NCBI GenBank assembly: GCA_943329075.2 | Contig: CALQCM020000049.1 | Span: forward strand, 1-35,075 | Reading direction: 5' to 3' | Source: Chitinophaga pinensis | GTDB lineage: Bacteria; Pseudomonadota; Gammaproteobacteria; Burkholderiales; SG8-41 | DNA: 35,075 bases | In this document: piece by piece, positions 21,279-32,400 of the stretch | How positions within the stretch are numbered: the first letter of the stretch is position 1 | Layout of the letters: every line of letters begins with the position of its first letter | Translations under genes and position numbers: made by a program | The notes under the pieces: generated by a model | What the model was told of the DNA's origin: nothing | Seen by the model: the letters and a program-made list of their open reading frames with translations, nothing else | Database searches by the model: none

Positions 21279-22715
21279 ATGACAAAGAACAACCTTCTCG
21301 GACTCGATACCTGCCAAGTATGGGACACAGAACGTGCTTTTCAGCACTTGCAAGCCACTGACCACGCAGAAACCAAGCGCACGGCCGAGCGGCGCCTGCA
21401 CGACTTGGCGATTCTGCCCCTCGAACTCAACGCAGACAGTCTGCAGGACGAAATTGGCCGCCGCCCCCTGCAACTGGTGCTCGATCAGGAACTCGAAAGG
21501 GCGCGCAGCAAACGCAAACTGGTGCTATTCGCCCAGCTTTACCCCTTACCTGGGGGGCGTGAATGCCTGCACGCCAACGACGGCCGAGGAGCGCGCTACT
21601 GGATACCGTTGGAGCCCGCTCTGCTTACTCCTCAGCATGTAGCCACCGCACTCCAGCAACTTCAATCGCACATCGGCAAAGACATCGCCGTGTTCCCGCA
21701 TGATCGGCTGGTGGCCTTATGTCGCCAGGTAGCGCCGCTCAACAACCTCAGCCTATTGGCCTACCCGCCTGTGCTGGACTTGAGTCAGCAGGCCCACTGC
21801 ACCAAGCAAGGCAAAACCTGCACACCACACCTCAAACGCCTGGAAGCCGAATGCATCCACATTATCCGTGAGGCAGTCGCCGAGGGCGAAAACCCGGTGA
21901 TGCTCTACTCCGTCGGCAAAGACAGCTCGGTCATGCTGCACCTGGCACGCAAGGCCTTTTATCCTGCTCCACCGCCATTCCCGCTGATGCATGTGGATAC
22001 TCGCTGGAAATTTCAGGAAATGTATCTGTTCCGTGAGCACATGGCCAAAGTCAGCGGCATGGACATCCTGGTGCACATCAACCCCGAAGCCATCGCCAAG
22101 GACATCAACCCCTTTGACCATGGCTCGGCCCTGCACACGGACATCACCAAAACCGAGGGTCTGAAGCAAGCCCTGGACAAATACAAGTTCGACATGGTCT
22201 TTGGGGGCGCCCGGCGCGATGAAGAAAAATCCCGCGCCAAGGAGCGCATCTTCTCCTTCCGCACAGCCACCCACCGCTGGGACCCAAAGAACCAGCGGCC
22301 GGAGCTTTGGAATCTCTACAACACCCGCAAGAACGAAGGCGAAAGCATTCGCGTTTTTCCGCTATCCAACTGGACTGAACTCGACATCTGGCAGTACATC
22401 TACCAGGAAGGCATCCCCGTGGTGCCACTGTATTTTGCCAGGCACCGCCCGGTGGTGGTGCGCAACGGCATGATCATGCTGGTGGATGACGACCGCTGCC
22501 GTTTGTTGCCCGGAGAGGTTATTCAGAATCTCAAGGTGCGCTTTCGCACGCTCGGCTGCTACCCGCTCACCGGCGCGGTGGAGTCAGAGGCCGAAACGCT
22601 GGAAGACATCATTCTGGAACTGGTCAACGCCCGCAGCTCGGAACGCCAGGGCCGCAAGATCGATACCGATGCGGCTGCCAGCATGGAAAAGAAAAAACAG
22701 GAGGGCTACTTCTGA
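21279..22715 (+). CDS. cysD: Sulfate adenylyltransferase subunit 2 (CysD) with N-terminal extension
   Basis: Small subunit of ATP sulfurylase, making APS from ATP and sulfate with CysN. Residues 184-478 align throughout with standard CysD. They include the PP-loop SVGKDSS (211-217), [28 protein letters not shown] and the terminal [10 protein letters not shown]. Before it lie about 183 residues that ordinary CysD (about 300 residues) lacks and that I do not recognise. ATG 21279 is preferred to TTG 21213. GTG 21771 could start a normal-length CysD, but neither it nor the ATG has a good ribosome site, and the frame upstream is fully open. The stop overlaps cysNC by one base (TGATG). Confidence 0.88.
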   Translation: MTKNNLLGLDTCQVWDTERAFQHLQATDHAETKRTAERRLHDLAILPLELNADSLQDEIGRRPLQLVLDQELERARSKRKLVLFAQLYPLPGGRECLHANDGRGARYWIPLEPALLTPQHVATALQQLQSHIGKDIAVFPHDRLVALCRQVAPLNNLSLLAYPPVLDLSQQAHCTKQGKTCTPHLKRLEAECIHIIREAVAEGENPVMLYSVGKDSSVMLHLARKAFYPAPPPFPLMHVDTRWKFQEMYLFREHMAKVSGMDILVHINPEAIAKDINPFDHGSALHTDITKTEGLKQALDKYKFDMVFGGARRDEEKSRAKERIFSFRTATHRWDPKNQRPELWNLYNTRKNEGESIRVFPLSNWTELDIWQYIYQEGIPVVPLYFARHRPVVVRNGMIMLVDDDRCRLLPGEVIQNLKVRFRTLGCYPLTGAVESEAETLEDIILELVNARSSERQGRKIDTDAAASMEKKKQEGYF

Positions 22716-24643
22716 TGGCACGCCAGAACGCACGTAAAAAAGCCACCTTCGTTCGCCAAGAGCCCGTCGCAGGGCCGGCAACCGTACAAGCCTTTTTGGA
22801 GCAACAGCAAAACCAGGATCTGCTGCGCTTCATTACCTGCGGCAGCGTAGACGACGGCAAAAGCACCCTAATCGGTCGCTTGTTGTGGGAGTCACAACAA
22901 ATTTTTGACGATCAGCTGGCCGCACTCGAAACCGAATCCAAAAAATATGGCACCCAGGGCGACGAGATCGACTTCGCCTTACTAGTCGACGGTCTGGCGG
23001 CCGAGCGTGAGCAAGGCATCACCATTGATGTAGCCTACCGCTTTTTTGCCAGCCCCCGACGCAAGTTCATCGTGGCCGATACGCCGGGCCATGAGCAATA
23101 CACCCGCAACATGGTGACCGGCGCCTCAACGGCCGATGTCGCCGTGCTGCTGGTCGATGCCAAGCAAGGGCTGCTGACGCAGACCCGGCGGCACGCCTAC
23201 CTGGTGTCGCTTATGGGCATCCGGCACGTGGCGCTGGCGATCAATAAAATGGATTTGATCAACTTTGATGCAGCCACCTTCACCCGCATCAAGGAGGCGT
23301 TCGAGCAATTTGCCAAGCCACTGGGTTTTGAGAGTATCAGTACCATTCCCCTCTCAGCACTCAACGGCGATAACATCACCCAGCGCTCAGCGCGAACCCC
23401 TTGGTATAACGGCCCGACGCTAATGGGCTATCTGGAAACCGTAGACTTCGCACCCACCCTGAATAACACGCTCGTTTTTCCTGTTCAATGGGTCAACCGG
23501 CCCGACTCAAGCTTTAGAGGGTTTAGCGGCACCGTGGCACAGGGTCGCGTACAGGTCGGCGACGACATTCGTGTTACGGCCTCCGGGCAAACCGCCCGCG
23601 TGGCAGAGATCGTTACGCTGGACGGCGCATTATCCGAGGCGCTGTCGGGCACTCCGGTCACCCTTCGGCTGGACAAGGAAATCGATGCCTCGCGCGGCGA
23701 TGTGTTGTCACTCGCTAGCAGCCCGCTTGAGACCACGGATCAGTTTGAAGCCACGCTGGTATGGATGTCTGATGAATCCGGTCACACCGGCCGCAGCTAC
23801 CAGATCAAACTGGCCACGCAATGGACCACGGCTTCGATTACCACCATCAAGCACCGGGTTGACATCAACACACTGGCGCACGAGGCGAGCAAACAACTGC
23901 AACTCAACGACATCAGCGTATGCAACATCGCCACCAACAAGCCGTTGGTCTTCGACAGTTACGAACACTCCAAAACACTGGGCGGCTTTATTCTTGTGGA
24001 TCGCTACACCCATGCCACCGTCGGCGTCGGGATGATTCGCCACAGCCTGCGGCGTTCACTGAACGTGCACCGGCAGGCACTCTCCATCAGCCGCACCGAG
24101 CGCGAACAGCTCAACGGCCATCAAGGCAAGGTCATCTGGTTTACGGGGCTCTCGGGCTCGGGCAAATCGACCCTCGCCAATGCGCTGGAACTGCAGTTGC
24201 ATGCCCAGGGAAAACGCACCTACATCCTGGATGGCGACAACGTCCGGCAGGGCCTAAACAAAGACCTGGGCTTTACCGACGCTGACCGCGTCGAAAACAT
24301 CCGGCGCATTGCAGAAGTGGCTAAGTTGATGATGGATGCTGGGCTAATCGTCATGACAGCGTTCATTTCACCGTTTCGACAGGAACGCGAAATGGCACGC
24401 GAGCTGATTGGTGCTGAGAACTTTGTGGAAGTCTTCGTTGATACCCCGCTTGAGGTTTGCGAACAGCGCGACCCCAAGGGGCTCTACAAAAAAGCACGCT
24501 GCGGGCAACTCCCCAACATGACCGGGATCAATAGCCCGTACGAAGCGCCACTCAAACCAGACTTGCTGCTACGAACGAACCTGGAAAATTCAAACCAGAT
24601 GGTGCGCGAAATCCTCACCCATGTTGGTTTTTCCGAGAATTAG
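22715..24643 (+). CDS. cysNC: Bifunctional CysN/CysC: ATP sulfurylase GTPase subunit and APS kinase
   Basis: Fusion of the GTPase subunit of ATP sulfurylase with APS kinase, so that with CysD it yields PAPS. In 642 residues the GTPase P-loop GSVDDGKST (43-51), [12 protein letters not shown] and NKMDL are intact. EF-Tu-like beta-barrel domains follow. The APS kinase starts near 460, with P-loop GLSGSGKST (478-486), [16 protein letters not shown] and the ISPFR motif. An AGGAGG (22699-22704) precedes the ATG. NodQ of rhizobia has the same layout. PAPS can serve either assimilation or sulfotransferases; no PAPS reductase (cysH) or sulfotransferase is in view. Confidence 0.95.
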   Translation: MARQNARKKATFVRQEPVAGPATVQAFLEQQQNQDLLRFITCGSVDDGKSTLIGRLLWESQQIFDDQLAALETESKKYGTQGDEIDFALLVDGLAAEREQGITIDVAYRFFASPRRKFIVADTPGHEQYTRNMVTGASTADVAVLLVDAKQGLLTQTRRHAYLVSLMGIRHVALAINKMDLINFDAATFTRIKEAFEQFAKPLGFESISTIPLSALNGDNITQRSARTPWYNGPTLMGYLETVDFAPTLNNTLVFPVQWVNRPDSSFRGFSGTVAQGRVQVGDDIRVTASGQTARVAEIVTLDGALSEALSGTPVTLRLDKEIDASRGDVLSLASSPLETTDQFEATLVWMSDESGHTGRSYQIKLATQWTTASITTIKHRVDINTLAHEASKQLQLNDISVCNIATNKPLVFDSYEHSKTLGGFILVDRYTHATVGVGMIRHSLRRSLNVHRQALSISRTEREQLNGHQGKVIWFTGLSGSGKSTLANALELQLHAQGKRTYILDGDNVRQGLNKDLGFTDADRVENIRRIAEVAKLMMDAGLIVMTAFISPFRQEREMARELIGAENFVEVFVDTPLEVCEQRDPKGLYKKARCGQLPNMTGINSPYEAPLKPDLLLRTNLENSNQMVREILTHVGFSEN

Positions 24644-24758
24644 CGCAGATTGGTTTTTTGACCTTACGCTGCGTATAAAAATGCCAGCTGTCCAGAGAAT
24701 TACTTCTGCACCTCCGCTCGACCGGTCGCTCATCGACGACCACCTGCGCGACGAATTA
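24644..24758. other. Convergent intergenic region between cysNC and the PKS gene
   Basis: 115 bases between converging genes. It contains small palindromes (TACGC-T-GCGTA at 24665-24675, CGACCGGTCG at 24719-24728) and the pair GGTCG/CGACC just after. I see no classic hairpin plus T-run terminator on either strand. Confidence 0.5.
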
Positions 24759-27700
24759 TTACAAAAATCCCTCTTCTCGCTCACCTTCTAGGGTGTGCGT
24801 TTGTTGCAGCGCTCGCCTCGACTTTATCAACAGGGCGATGTCCGCGATGGTAGGACGCTCGAATAACGCGGCCAGGGAAAGCTCCAGCCGGAAATATTTT
24901 CGAACTTGCGCCAGCAATTGCGTCAACAACAAAGAATTGCCCCCTAGTTCAAAAAAACTGTCCTGGGCGCCAATACCCTCGATTCCGAGCAAGCACTCCC
25001 AAAACTCTGCGACTTGCGTCTCGATCGGCCCGGAGGGTTTCACGTATGCGCCCAGCATGGCAGGTCGGGCATGCCGGTAGCTTGCTGTCACCTGGGCGGC
25101 CGGTGGCGTCATATCCACCCACTGCCTGAGACGATGCGGAAGATCCCCTGTCGAGATAAGCATGCGGTCATTGGGCGGCATCGCCAGAATGCGCGCAAAC
25201 ACATTGCTTCCCTCAGAAGGCAACAGGCCCAACTCCATCTGTGCCGCGCCGATCTGCTTGCCCTCTGGCTGTTCGTTAAACCGCCAACCTTCCCAATTGA
25301 CGCTGATCCAGCGCGTGGGATGTCGCAGATTGTGCTCAACGGCCAGGGAATCCAGGCAGGCGTTGGCGGCGGCATAAGCGGCAAACCCCAGCCCACCCAA
25401 TATCGGCGATAACGAGGAGCACAGCATGCAGAAATCCAGCGAACGCAGGGCGAGCACCTTTTCCAATACGCGTGCACCGGCGAGTTTGGGATTGAACTGC
25501 GCTTCACAGAAAGCACGCGTGCTCTCCCCCACCGTCGCAAACGAATCCTGCCCGACGATACCGGCCGCATGAATGACGCCATTCAGCGGTCCAATCGTTT
25601 TCTCGATATCAGCCACCAGCGCTGCCATGACATGTTCGTCGCTGACGTCGGCGCATGCCACCCGCACCTTGGCGCCCAAGGATTCCAGTTCGCGAACCTG
25701 TTGAAGCCGCGCTGCGGAAAGCGCGTGAAGGGGCTGCCGCGTAGTCAGCACCAGATGCACGCCCGCGGCCGATTGTGCAATAAGCTTGGCAAGCGTAAGG
25801 CCGATGTTGCCAAGGCCACCAGTGATCAGGTAGAGGCCGTGATCTTTGAAAGCCCCTGCACTGGGCGCCGTTGCGACGCTTTCACTCGCGCCGGACAGCT
25901 CATAGGGTTCGAACTTTTCCACCCAGCGACGCCCCGAACCGAACACTATAGCGCGTGCATCACCAGCACATTCAGCGATCAGAGTATCCAGTAGACGCAT
26001 GCGCTGCCAAGCCAAATCGGGAACGCTCGCGTCGATAATGCGGCAGTGCAGATTGGGATATTCCTGAGGCAGTACATGAAGCGGGCCCAAAATTGCAGCC
26101 TTGGCAGGTGCCAGAACCGCGTCGCCCAACGGGAAAATGCCATCGGCAATCACGGTGAGGCTTACCGACTCAGAGAACACGCGCCGACCCAGCGACTGGC
26201 CCAAAGCGAGCAGTGAATAAAATCCCGCATCGAGCAATGTTTCATCTGGGCAATCGGGCGCGCAATCGAGCAGTCCTAGATAGACGATATGATCGAATGG
26301 CTTACCTGCCGGTTCCATAGTGTTAAACAAGGCGTCCCAGCTCGCCGCGCTGCTACATTCCAAATTGGTTTCTGAAATCGCAGCGTCCATGCGGCCTGTG
26401 GCGATTGACTTTTTCACCTCGGCGAACGTAACTTCGGCCCCTGCCGCATTCAAAGCGACGGCCAGCGACGGCGCCAGTCCGGCGCTCGCACCAACCACCA
26501 GCCATCGTCCATTCAATGGGACCCTCGCCAGTGGTGGTAACTCGCGCCAGGTGGGCCGGTAAAACCATCGGTCCGGATTCGCCTGTTTAATGAGCTCGCT
26601 ATTTATGCGATCGCCATTTACTTCGGGCAACTGCTGCGCAGGCTGCGCGTCAACCCAAAATCGCTGGTGTTCGAAAGCGTATGTCGGCAAGGGCACGCGC
26701 TGGCGGCGTTCATCCTTGTATAACGCTGACCAGTCGATCGCCACACCGGCCACCCAGACTCTGGCGAGTGCCGTGAGCAGAGCAGGAAGATCGCCCTCGA
26801 TGTCCCCTTGCTGGGTGACAGCGGCGTAACGAGGATCGCGTAAGCTGGAAAGAACCTCAGAATTCGCGGGGCGGACCTTTTGTAACAGCGCAAAACTGGA
26901 CAGAACCTGACCAGGGCCCACTTCCAGCATCAAGGCATCCGGCCCGGAAAACATTGTTTCAAACCCCTGCGCCAGTCGAACAGTCTCACTGGCCAAGCGA
27001 AGGTAATGCTCTGGATCGGTAGCCTCTTCAGCACTTATCCAATCGCCGCTAACGCAAGAGACGTAAGGAATTTGGGGAGGGCTGAAACGCAGCTTGCGCA
27101 GCTCGGTTCGATAAGCGGCGAGAAACGGCGCCATAAGTTCGGTGTGAAACGGCAGGCCCAGAGGAATGACCACAAACGAGGCGCCCATAGCCGTGAGGGT
27201 TTGCTTCAGTTTCGCCACGGCTTCGGGGCGGCCACCGACCACACATTGCCGCGGCGCACTGATCATGGCGATGCCCAGCCCCGCACCGATCAGTGGGCGA
27301 AGATCGCTCTCCGGCAGTGACACCGCGAGCAAGGTCCCCGGCTCAACCAGGGAAAGCAAGCTACCACCTTTGATTGCCAGAGACAGCGCGTCATCCAGGC
27401 TCATCACGCCGGCAAGGCATGCACACACGTACTCCCCCAGGCTGTAACCCAACATGGCACACGGCTGCACGCCCAAAGCCTTCCAAAAATGGGCCAACGC
27501 GTACTCCAGAACAAACAGCGGCAAAGGATCGACCGCAGACGCCATCGCATTGCTACCCTCGGGCAAAAACATTCTCTCGTTCAGATTGACGCCGTGCAGG
27601 CGACGCACGCTCTCTGCGCAGCGATCCACTTCCTTGCGAAACAATGGTTCATCACGATACAGTGTTTGCCCCATGCCCGCGTACGAGGCATCCTGTCCGG

Positions 27701-29438
27701 GGAACAGGAACACCACCGAACGACGATGTTCGGGAACGATGCCGGCGAATACCAATTCACCTATATCGGCTTCCAGCGCGGCGATGGCCTCGCGGTGATC
27801 CCGCGCCAGAATAATTTTTCGATGCGCGAATCCGCGCCGTCCGAGCTGCAAGGTGTAGGCCACATCGGCGAGCGGCACATCGCCATGTGCGCGCAAATGC
27901 GCGGCAAGACGCAGGCAATTGCGTCGCAGGGCGGCAGCGCTGCGTGCCGAAATCGGCAGTAGATGCCATACCCGCGCGGCGGCGCACGCCACCTCACTCT
28001 GCGCTTCCTCCACCACCAGGTGGGCATTGGTACCGCCGATGCCAAATGAACTCACGCCCGCACGCCGCGGCGCGCCCTTGAGACGCGGCCAGTCGCGCAA
28101 CACCGCATTAACGTAGAAGGGGCTGCGCTCGAGATCGAGCTTGGGGTTGGGCTCACTGAAATGCAGCGTCGGTGGAATTTGCGCATGGCGCAGGCTCAAT
28201 ACTGTCTTGATCAAACTCGCGGCGCCCGCGGCCGTATCAAGATGTCCCAGATTGGTTTTTACGGAACCCAGCGCGCATTGTTGCATCGAGCTCACGCCCG
28301 CGCTGCGAAACGCATCAGTGAGGGCGGTGATCTCTACCAAGTCTCCCAGATCGGTGCCGGTGCCGTGAGTTTCAACGTAGCCTATGGTGTCGGCATCGAC
28401 CCCCGCCATCGCCTGAGCCTCGCGGATGACGGCCGACTGCCCCTCGACACTGGGCGCGGTATAGCCGACCTTAAGCGCGCCGTCGTTGTTAATGGCAAAG
28501 CCGCGAATAACCGCATAAATAGTATCGCCATCCTTCTTCGCATCCTCCAGACGACGCAGCACCAGCATCGCCACGCCGTTGCCATCCAGCGTCCCCTGCG
28601 CCTTGGCATCGAATGCCCGACAGCGACCATCCGGGGACAAGGTTCCGCCTGGATGATGCCAATAGCCCTGGTCCTGCGGCAGGTGAATCGAGCAGCCTCC
28701 GGCCAATACCATGTCACATTGAAAAGACAACAAACTCTGGCAGCCCATGGCAACGGCAACCAGAGAGGTCGAGCAGGCGGTGCTGACATTGATCGCCGCG
28801 CCGCGCAAATCGAGCTTGTAGGCCAACCGGGTCGCGGCAAAATCCTTATCGTTGCCCAAGGTAATCTGCCAGCCGCCCAAGGTCTGAATCAAATCGCTTT
28901 GGCTGATTAAATTCTGCAACAGGTAGCTGTTAAGCCCGACGCCGGCCAGCACGCCAACCCTGCCCGCCGCGCCGATACTGGCGGATCCGGGCGCATAGCC
29001 CGCGTGTTCGAGTGATTCCCAGGCGCATTCCAGCAATTGCCGATGCTGCGGGTCCAGAATCTGCGCCTCGCGCGGCGGCATATCAAAAAAACCCGCGTCG
29101 AAAAGATCCGCCCCTTGCAGCACGCCAAAGGCTTTGACATAGGAGGGATCGCAGAGGCTCGATTCAGGCACTCCCGCAGCGCGTAATTGATCATCGCTGA
29201 AAAACGTCGTCGATTCGACGCCTTCGCGCAAATTGTTCCAGAATTCATCGAGACTCAATGCACCGGGTAATCGCAAGGCCATTCCGACAATCGCCACAGC
29301 GTCGATGGAATCCGAGAACTCCTCATCGCCGTGAACGGATGAAACGCCGTTCAAATCTGCATCAGCCAAGATTGCGCCTCTGCTCTCTTTGCTGACGGAA
29401 TGCCGTGCGCCGTCGCTTTGCGAGTTCCTGAGCATCAT
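24759..29438 (-). CDS. Type I polyketide synthase module, KS-AT-KR-ACP
   Basis: One reducing extension module of 1,559 residues. KS spans about 46-475, with Cys222 in STACSTSL, His358 in ETHGTGTD and His399 in KTNLGH. AT spans about 576-870, with Ser666 in GYSLGEY and LPFH at 762-765, closer to the malonyl-type HAFH than the methylmalonyl YASH. KR has a structural half from about 975, a catalytic half with TGGLGNIG at 1206-1213, and Ser/Tyr (SSLS, Tyr1355) retained. ACP covers 1472-1540, with Ser1502 in GGNSL. There is no DH, ER or thioesterase. It should extend the peptidyl chain from the upstream NRPS by a malonyl unit and reduce the ketone to hydroxyl. The ATG overlaps the NRPS gene by 77 bases; TTG 29369, preceded by AGAGG, is a plausible alternative start. 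Confidence 0.93.
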   Translation of the reverse strand: MMLRNSQSDGARHSVSKESRGAILADADLNGVSSVHGDEEFSDSIDAVAIVGMALRLPGALSLDEFWNNLREGVESTTFFSDDQLRAAGVPESSLCDPSYVKAFGVLQGADLFDAGFFDMPPREAQILDPQHRQLLECAWESLEHAGYAPGSASIGAAGRVGVLAGVGLNSYLLQNLISQSDLIQTLGGWQITLGNDKDFAATRLAYKLDLRGAAINVSTACSTSLVAVAMGCQSLLSFQCDMVLAGGCSIHLPQDQGYWHHPGGTLSPDGRCRAFDAKAQGTLDGNGVAMLVLRRLEDAKKDGDTIYAVIRGFAINNDGALKVGYTAPSVEGQSAVIREAQAMAGVDADTIGYVETHGTGTDLGDLVEITALTDAFRSAGVSSMQQCALGSVKTNLGHLDTAAGAASLIKTVLSLRHAQIPPTLHFSEPNPKLDLERSPFYVNAVLRDWPRLKGAPRRAGVSSFGIGGTNAHLVVEEAQSEVACAAARVWHLLPISARSAAALRRNCLRLAAHLRAHGDVPLADVAYTLQLGRRGFAHRKIILARDHREAIAALEADIGELVFAGIVPEHRRSVVFLFPGQDASYAGMGQTLYRDEPLFRKEVDRCAESVRRLHGVNLNERMFLPEGSNAMASAVDPLPLFVLEYALAHFWKALGVQPCAMLGYSLGEYVCACLAGVMSLDDALSLAIKGGSLLSLVEPGTLLAVSLPESDLRPLIGAGLGIAMISAPRQCVVGGRPEAVAKLKQTLTAMGASFVVIPLGLPFHTELMAPFLAAYRTELRKLRFSPPQIPYVSCVSGDWISAEEATDPEHYLRLASETVRLAQGFETMFSGPDALMLEVGPGQVLSSFALLQKVRPANSEVLSSLRDPRYAAVTQQGDIEGDLPALLTALARVWVAGVAIDWSALYKDERRQRVPLPTYAFEHQRFWVDAQPAQQLPEVNGDRINSELIKQANPDRWFYRPTWRELPPLARVPLNGRWLVVGASAGLAPSLAVALNAAGAEVTFAEVKKSIATGRMDAAISETNLECSSAASWDALFNTMEPAGKPFDHIVYLGLLDCAPDCPDETLLDAGFYSLLALGQSLGRRVFSESVSLTVIADGIFPLGDAVLAPAKAAILGPLHVLPQEYPNLHCRIIDASVPDLAWQRMRLLDTLIAECAGDARAIVFGSGRRWVEKFEPYELSGASESVATAPSAGAFKDHGLYLITGGLGNIGLTLAKLIAQSAAGVHLVLTTRQPLHALSAARLQQVRELESLGAKVRVACADVSDEHVMAALVADIEKTIGPLNGVIHAAGIVGQDSFATVGESTRAFCEAQFNPKLAGARVLEKVLALRSLDFCMLCSSLSPILGGLGFAAYAAANACLDSLAVEHNLRHPTRWISVNWEGWRFNEQPEGKQIGAAQMELGLLPSEGSNVFARILAMPPNDRMLISTGDLPHRLRQWVDMTPPAAQVTASYRHARPAMLGAYVKPSGPIETQVAEFWECLLGIEGIGAQDSFFELGGNSLLLTQLLAQVRKYFRLELSLAALFERPTIADIALLIKSRRALQQTHTLEGEREEGFL

Positions 29439-32400
29439 TCTGGTTTGGCATCGGTGAGTCCTCCGGCTGAGTCAAAAAACGCGCTTGCGCCGCGATGCTG
29501 GGAAAGCGAAAAATGTCCACCGGCGTTACCGGCCGATCGAACAGAGATTGCAGTCGCTCACGCAGCGGCAGAACCAGCAGTGAATGACCGCCAAGATCGA
29601 AGAAATTGTCATCCGCTCCGACGCGAGCGATTTGCAGCAGTTCGCTCCACACGGCGGCAATGCGCTTTTCAGCATGGCCACCGGGTTCGACAAACGCCGC
29701 AACAGAGTGCCTGGAAATGCTATCCGGCAGCGGCAGTGCCCCGCGATCGACCTTGCCACTAGGCGTCAATGGCAATGCATCGAGCAGCATGATCGTGCCC
29801 GGCAGCATATGTTCGGGCAGGACCTGCGCCAATGAGCGGCGCAACGTCCGCTCATCCAGAGAAGCACCGGACTCGGCGCTCGCGTAGGCGATCAATCGCA
29901 CATCCTGATCTGAGCGGCGATGCGCGAGCACCACGGCTTCGCCTACCCCCGGCTGACTTGCGAGAACGATTTCTATCTCTCCAAGCTCGACGCGGTATCC
30001 GCGCAACTTGATTTGATTGTCGATGCGCCCCAGATAGACAAGCGTGCCGTCCGCCAAATAGCGAACAATGTCGCCGCTGCGATACAGACGCGCTCCCCGC
30101 CCCTGCACGGAGGCGCCGAGCGACACACCGGTCTCGTCGATACTCACAAACCGCTCGGCGGTCAATTCCGGGCGACGATGATAGCCGCGCGCCACACCAT
30201 CGCCGCCGATATACAACTCACCTTTGACACCAACCGGCACCGGTTGACGATTGGCGTCCAGCACGTAGAGTTGCGTGTTGGCTATCGGGCGACCAATAGG
30301 CAACGACACCGCTGAGCGGCCGTCGGCCGCCATGTCGCCGGCATTCACCTCATGGACGCAACAACCGACCACGGTTTCCGTAGGGCCATATTCGTTGATG
30401 AGACGGGTGTCCGGCGCATGAAAAAACCAAGGCGCCACATGGCGCGCAAGCAAGGCCTCGCCGCCCATCACCACAAAGTGCGTGAGGCCGGCGAGTTGCT
30501 CCACGGGAATCATTGCGTTGATCAATTCGAGGTGCGCTGGCGTGAACTTGAGCAAACTCCAGTCTTGGCCCGACTGCAGTGCGGCGCGAATAGTATCGAT
30601 CTCATGACCGCCTTCCGGCAGCAACGTCAAGCGCCGACCCGCAATCAATGGGGCGTACAAACAGGTGATGGTGGCATCAAAGCTGATGGAGGAATGCAGG
30701 GGCGAGCCCTCACCCTGCGCCACTTCATAACGATGCACCGCCCAACACAGATAATTGACTAGTCCGCGATGCTCGATCATGGCCCCCTTAGGCTTGCCAG
30801 TGGTGCCAGAGGTATAGATCAGATAGGCAAGATTGGTCGGGTTCGCAGAGTTATGTAAATCAGCGATTGGATGGTTGGCATACAGATCATGCTGCGTATC
30901 CAGGCTCACCGCTCGCACCCCGGCGGGCAGATTCAAACGAGAGTGCAAAGCCGCTTGCGTGAGCAGCATGGCAATCCCAGCATCCTCTATCATGAAGCCA
31001 ATACGCGCCGCAGGATAGCCTGGATCTATTGGCAGGTAAGCGCCACCAGCCTTCAAAATGGCGATCAAGCCAACCACTAACTCTGGCGAACGCTCAGCGC
31101 ATAGTCCGACCACTACCTCGGGCCCTACGCCCTGCGCACGCAACCAATGGGCTAGGCGATTAGCCTTGGCATTGAGGTCGGCATAGCTTATATCCATCTC
31201 ACCACAGCGCAAGGCAATGGCATCCGGTGTGCGCTCCACCTGCGCCTCAAACAATTGATGCACACAGGATCCGCGCGGGTAGTCCCTGGCAGTATCGTTC
31301 CACTCAATGAGCAGTTGCTCGCGCTCAGCGGTGTCAAGCAGTGGCAGATTTGCCACGCTCTGACCGGGATCAATTGTAATTGCCTCGAGCAAGGTTAAAA
31401 AATTCCCCACATACCTAGCGATGCTCGACTCATCAAACAGATCGCGGCTGAAATCGCATTCGAGCACCATCTCATCATTCACCTCGGTGAGGTTCATAGT
31501 TAGCGCGAACGCGGTGTGATCGATGGGCTGCGAGCGCCAGTTGACCTTCAGCCCCGCCATGACCGGGGCCGTGCCGGGACGATCCAGGTTGAATACGGCT
31601 GAGATTAAATTGCCACGCCTCGTCTTCATGGCAGGATGATTGATCAGCTCGGCAAACGGGTAATCCTGATTCTGGTAGCCCTGCAACAAGGTGTCGCGTA
31701 TGCCCCGCAGATACTCGGCGAAGGACTGGTCCCAGCGCACCCGGCTGCGGATCGGGATGAGATGGGTGCAATAGCCCACCAGTTGCTCACCGCCCTTCAG
31801 ATTGCGCCCGGCCACCGGCATGCCAACTAAAAGATCGTCAGTTGCGCACATGCGGTGCAGCCAAAGTGCGTAGGCGGCGAACAAGGTCATGAAATCGGTG
31901 CAACCCTGGGCGCGACTGAGCGCGCGCACACGCGCGAGTAAAGAGGCCGGCACCGCCCGGGTATGGCGTGCGCCTTGGAAGCTTCTAACCCGAGGCTCGA
32001 GCCTATCCGCAGGCAGATCCAGCACCGGCAGCTCACCCTCCAGTTGCCCCAACCAGTAAGCCTCCTGCTTGGGGAATTTCGTCGTAGCGCGCCACTGGTT
32101 GTATTCCCGGAACTGCAAGGGTTCGGGCAGATTCGCCGCGACCCCATTTAGCGTCGCCGAATACAACTCCGCCAGTTCTTTGACCACCAGGTTAAGCGAT
32201 AGACCATCGACCACGATATGGTGGGCCTTGAGCAGCAACAGGTGCTCGTCAGGAGCCACACGCAGCAGATGTGCCTCGAACAAGGGGCCTCGCGATAAAT
32301 CAAAGGGCCGGCACGCATGCACGGCAAGCGCTGCGGCCACGGCATTATCGGCAGGATTTAACAAACTCAAATCGGTCAATGTCAGCCCCGCGTCAGGCAA

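Noticed and set aside
24681..24791. 36-codon plus-strand frame after cysNC
   Set aside because: It has no ribosome site, no similarity that I recognise, and overlaps the 3' end of the PKS gene; it is probably chance.
25905..25913. GGGTTCGAA inside the PKS gene as a copy of the tRNA-Ser 3' end (att site)
   Set aside because: Only nine bases match, which is expected by chance. The flanking bases differ and it lies within a conserved coding region.
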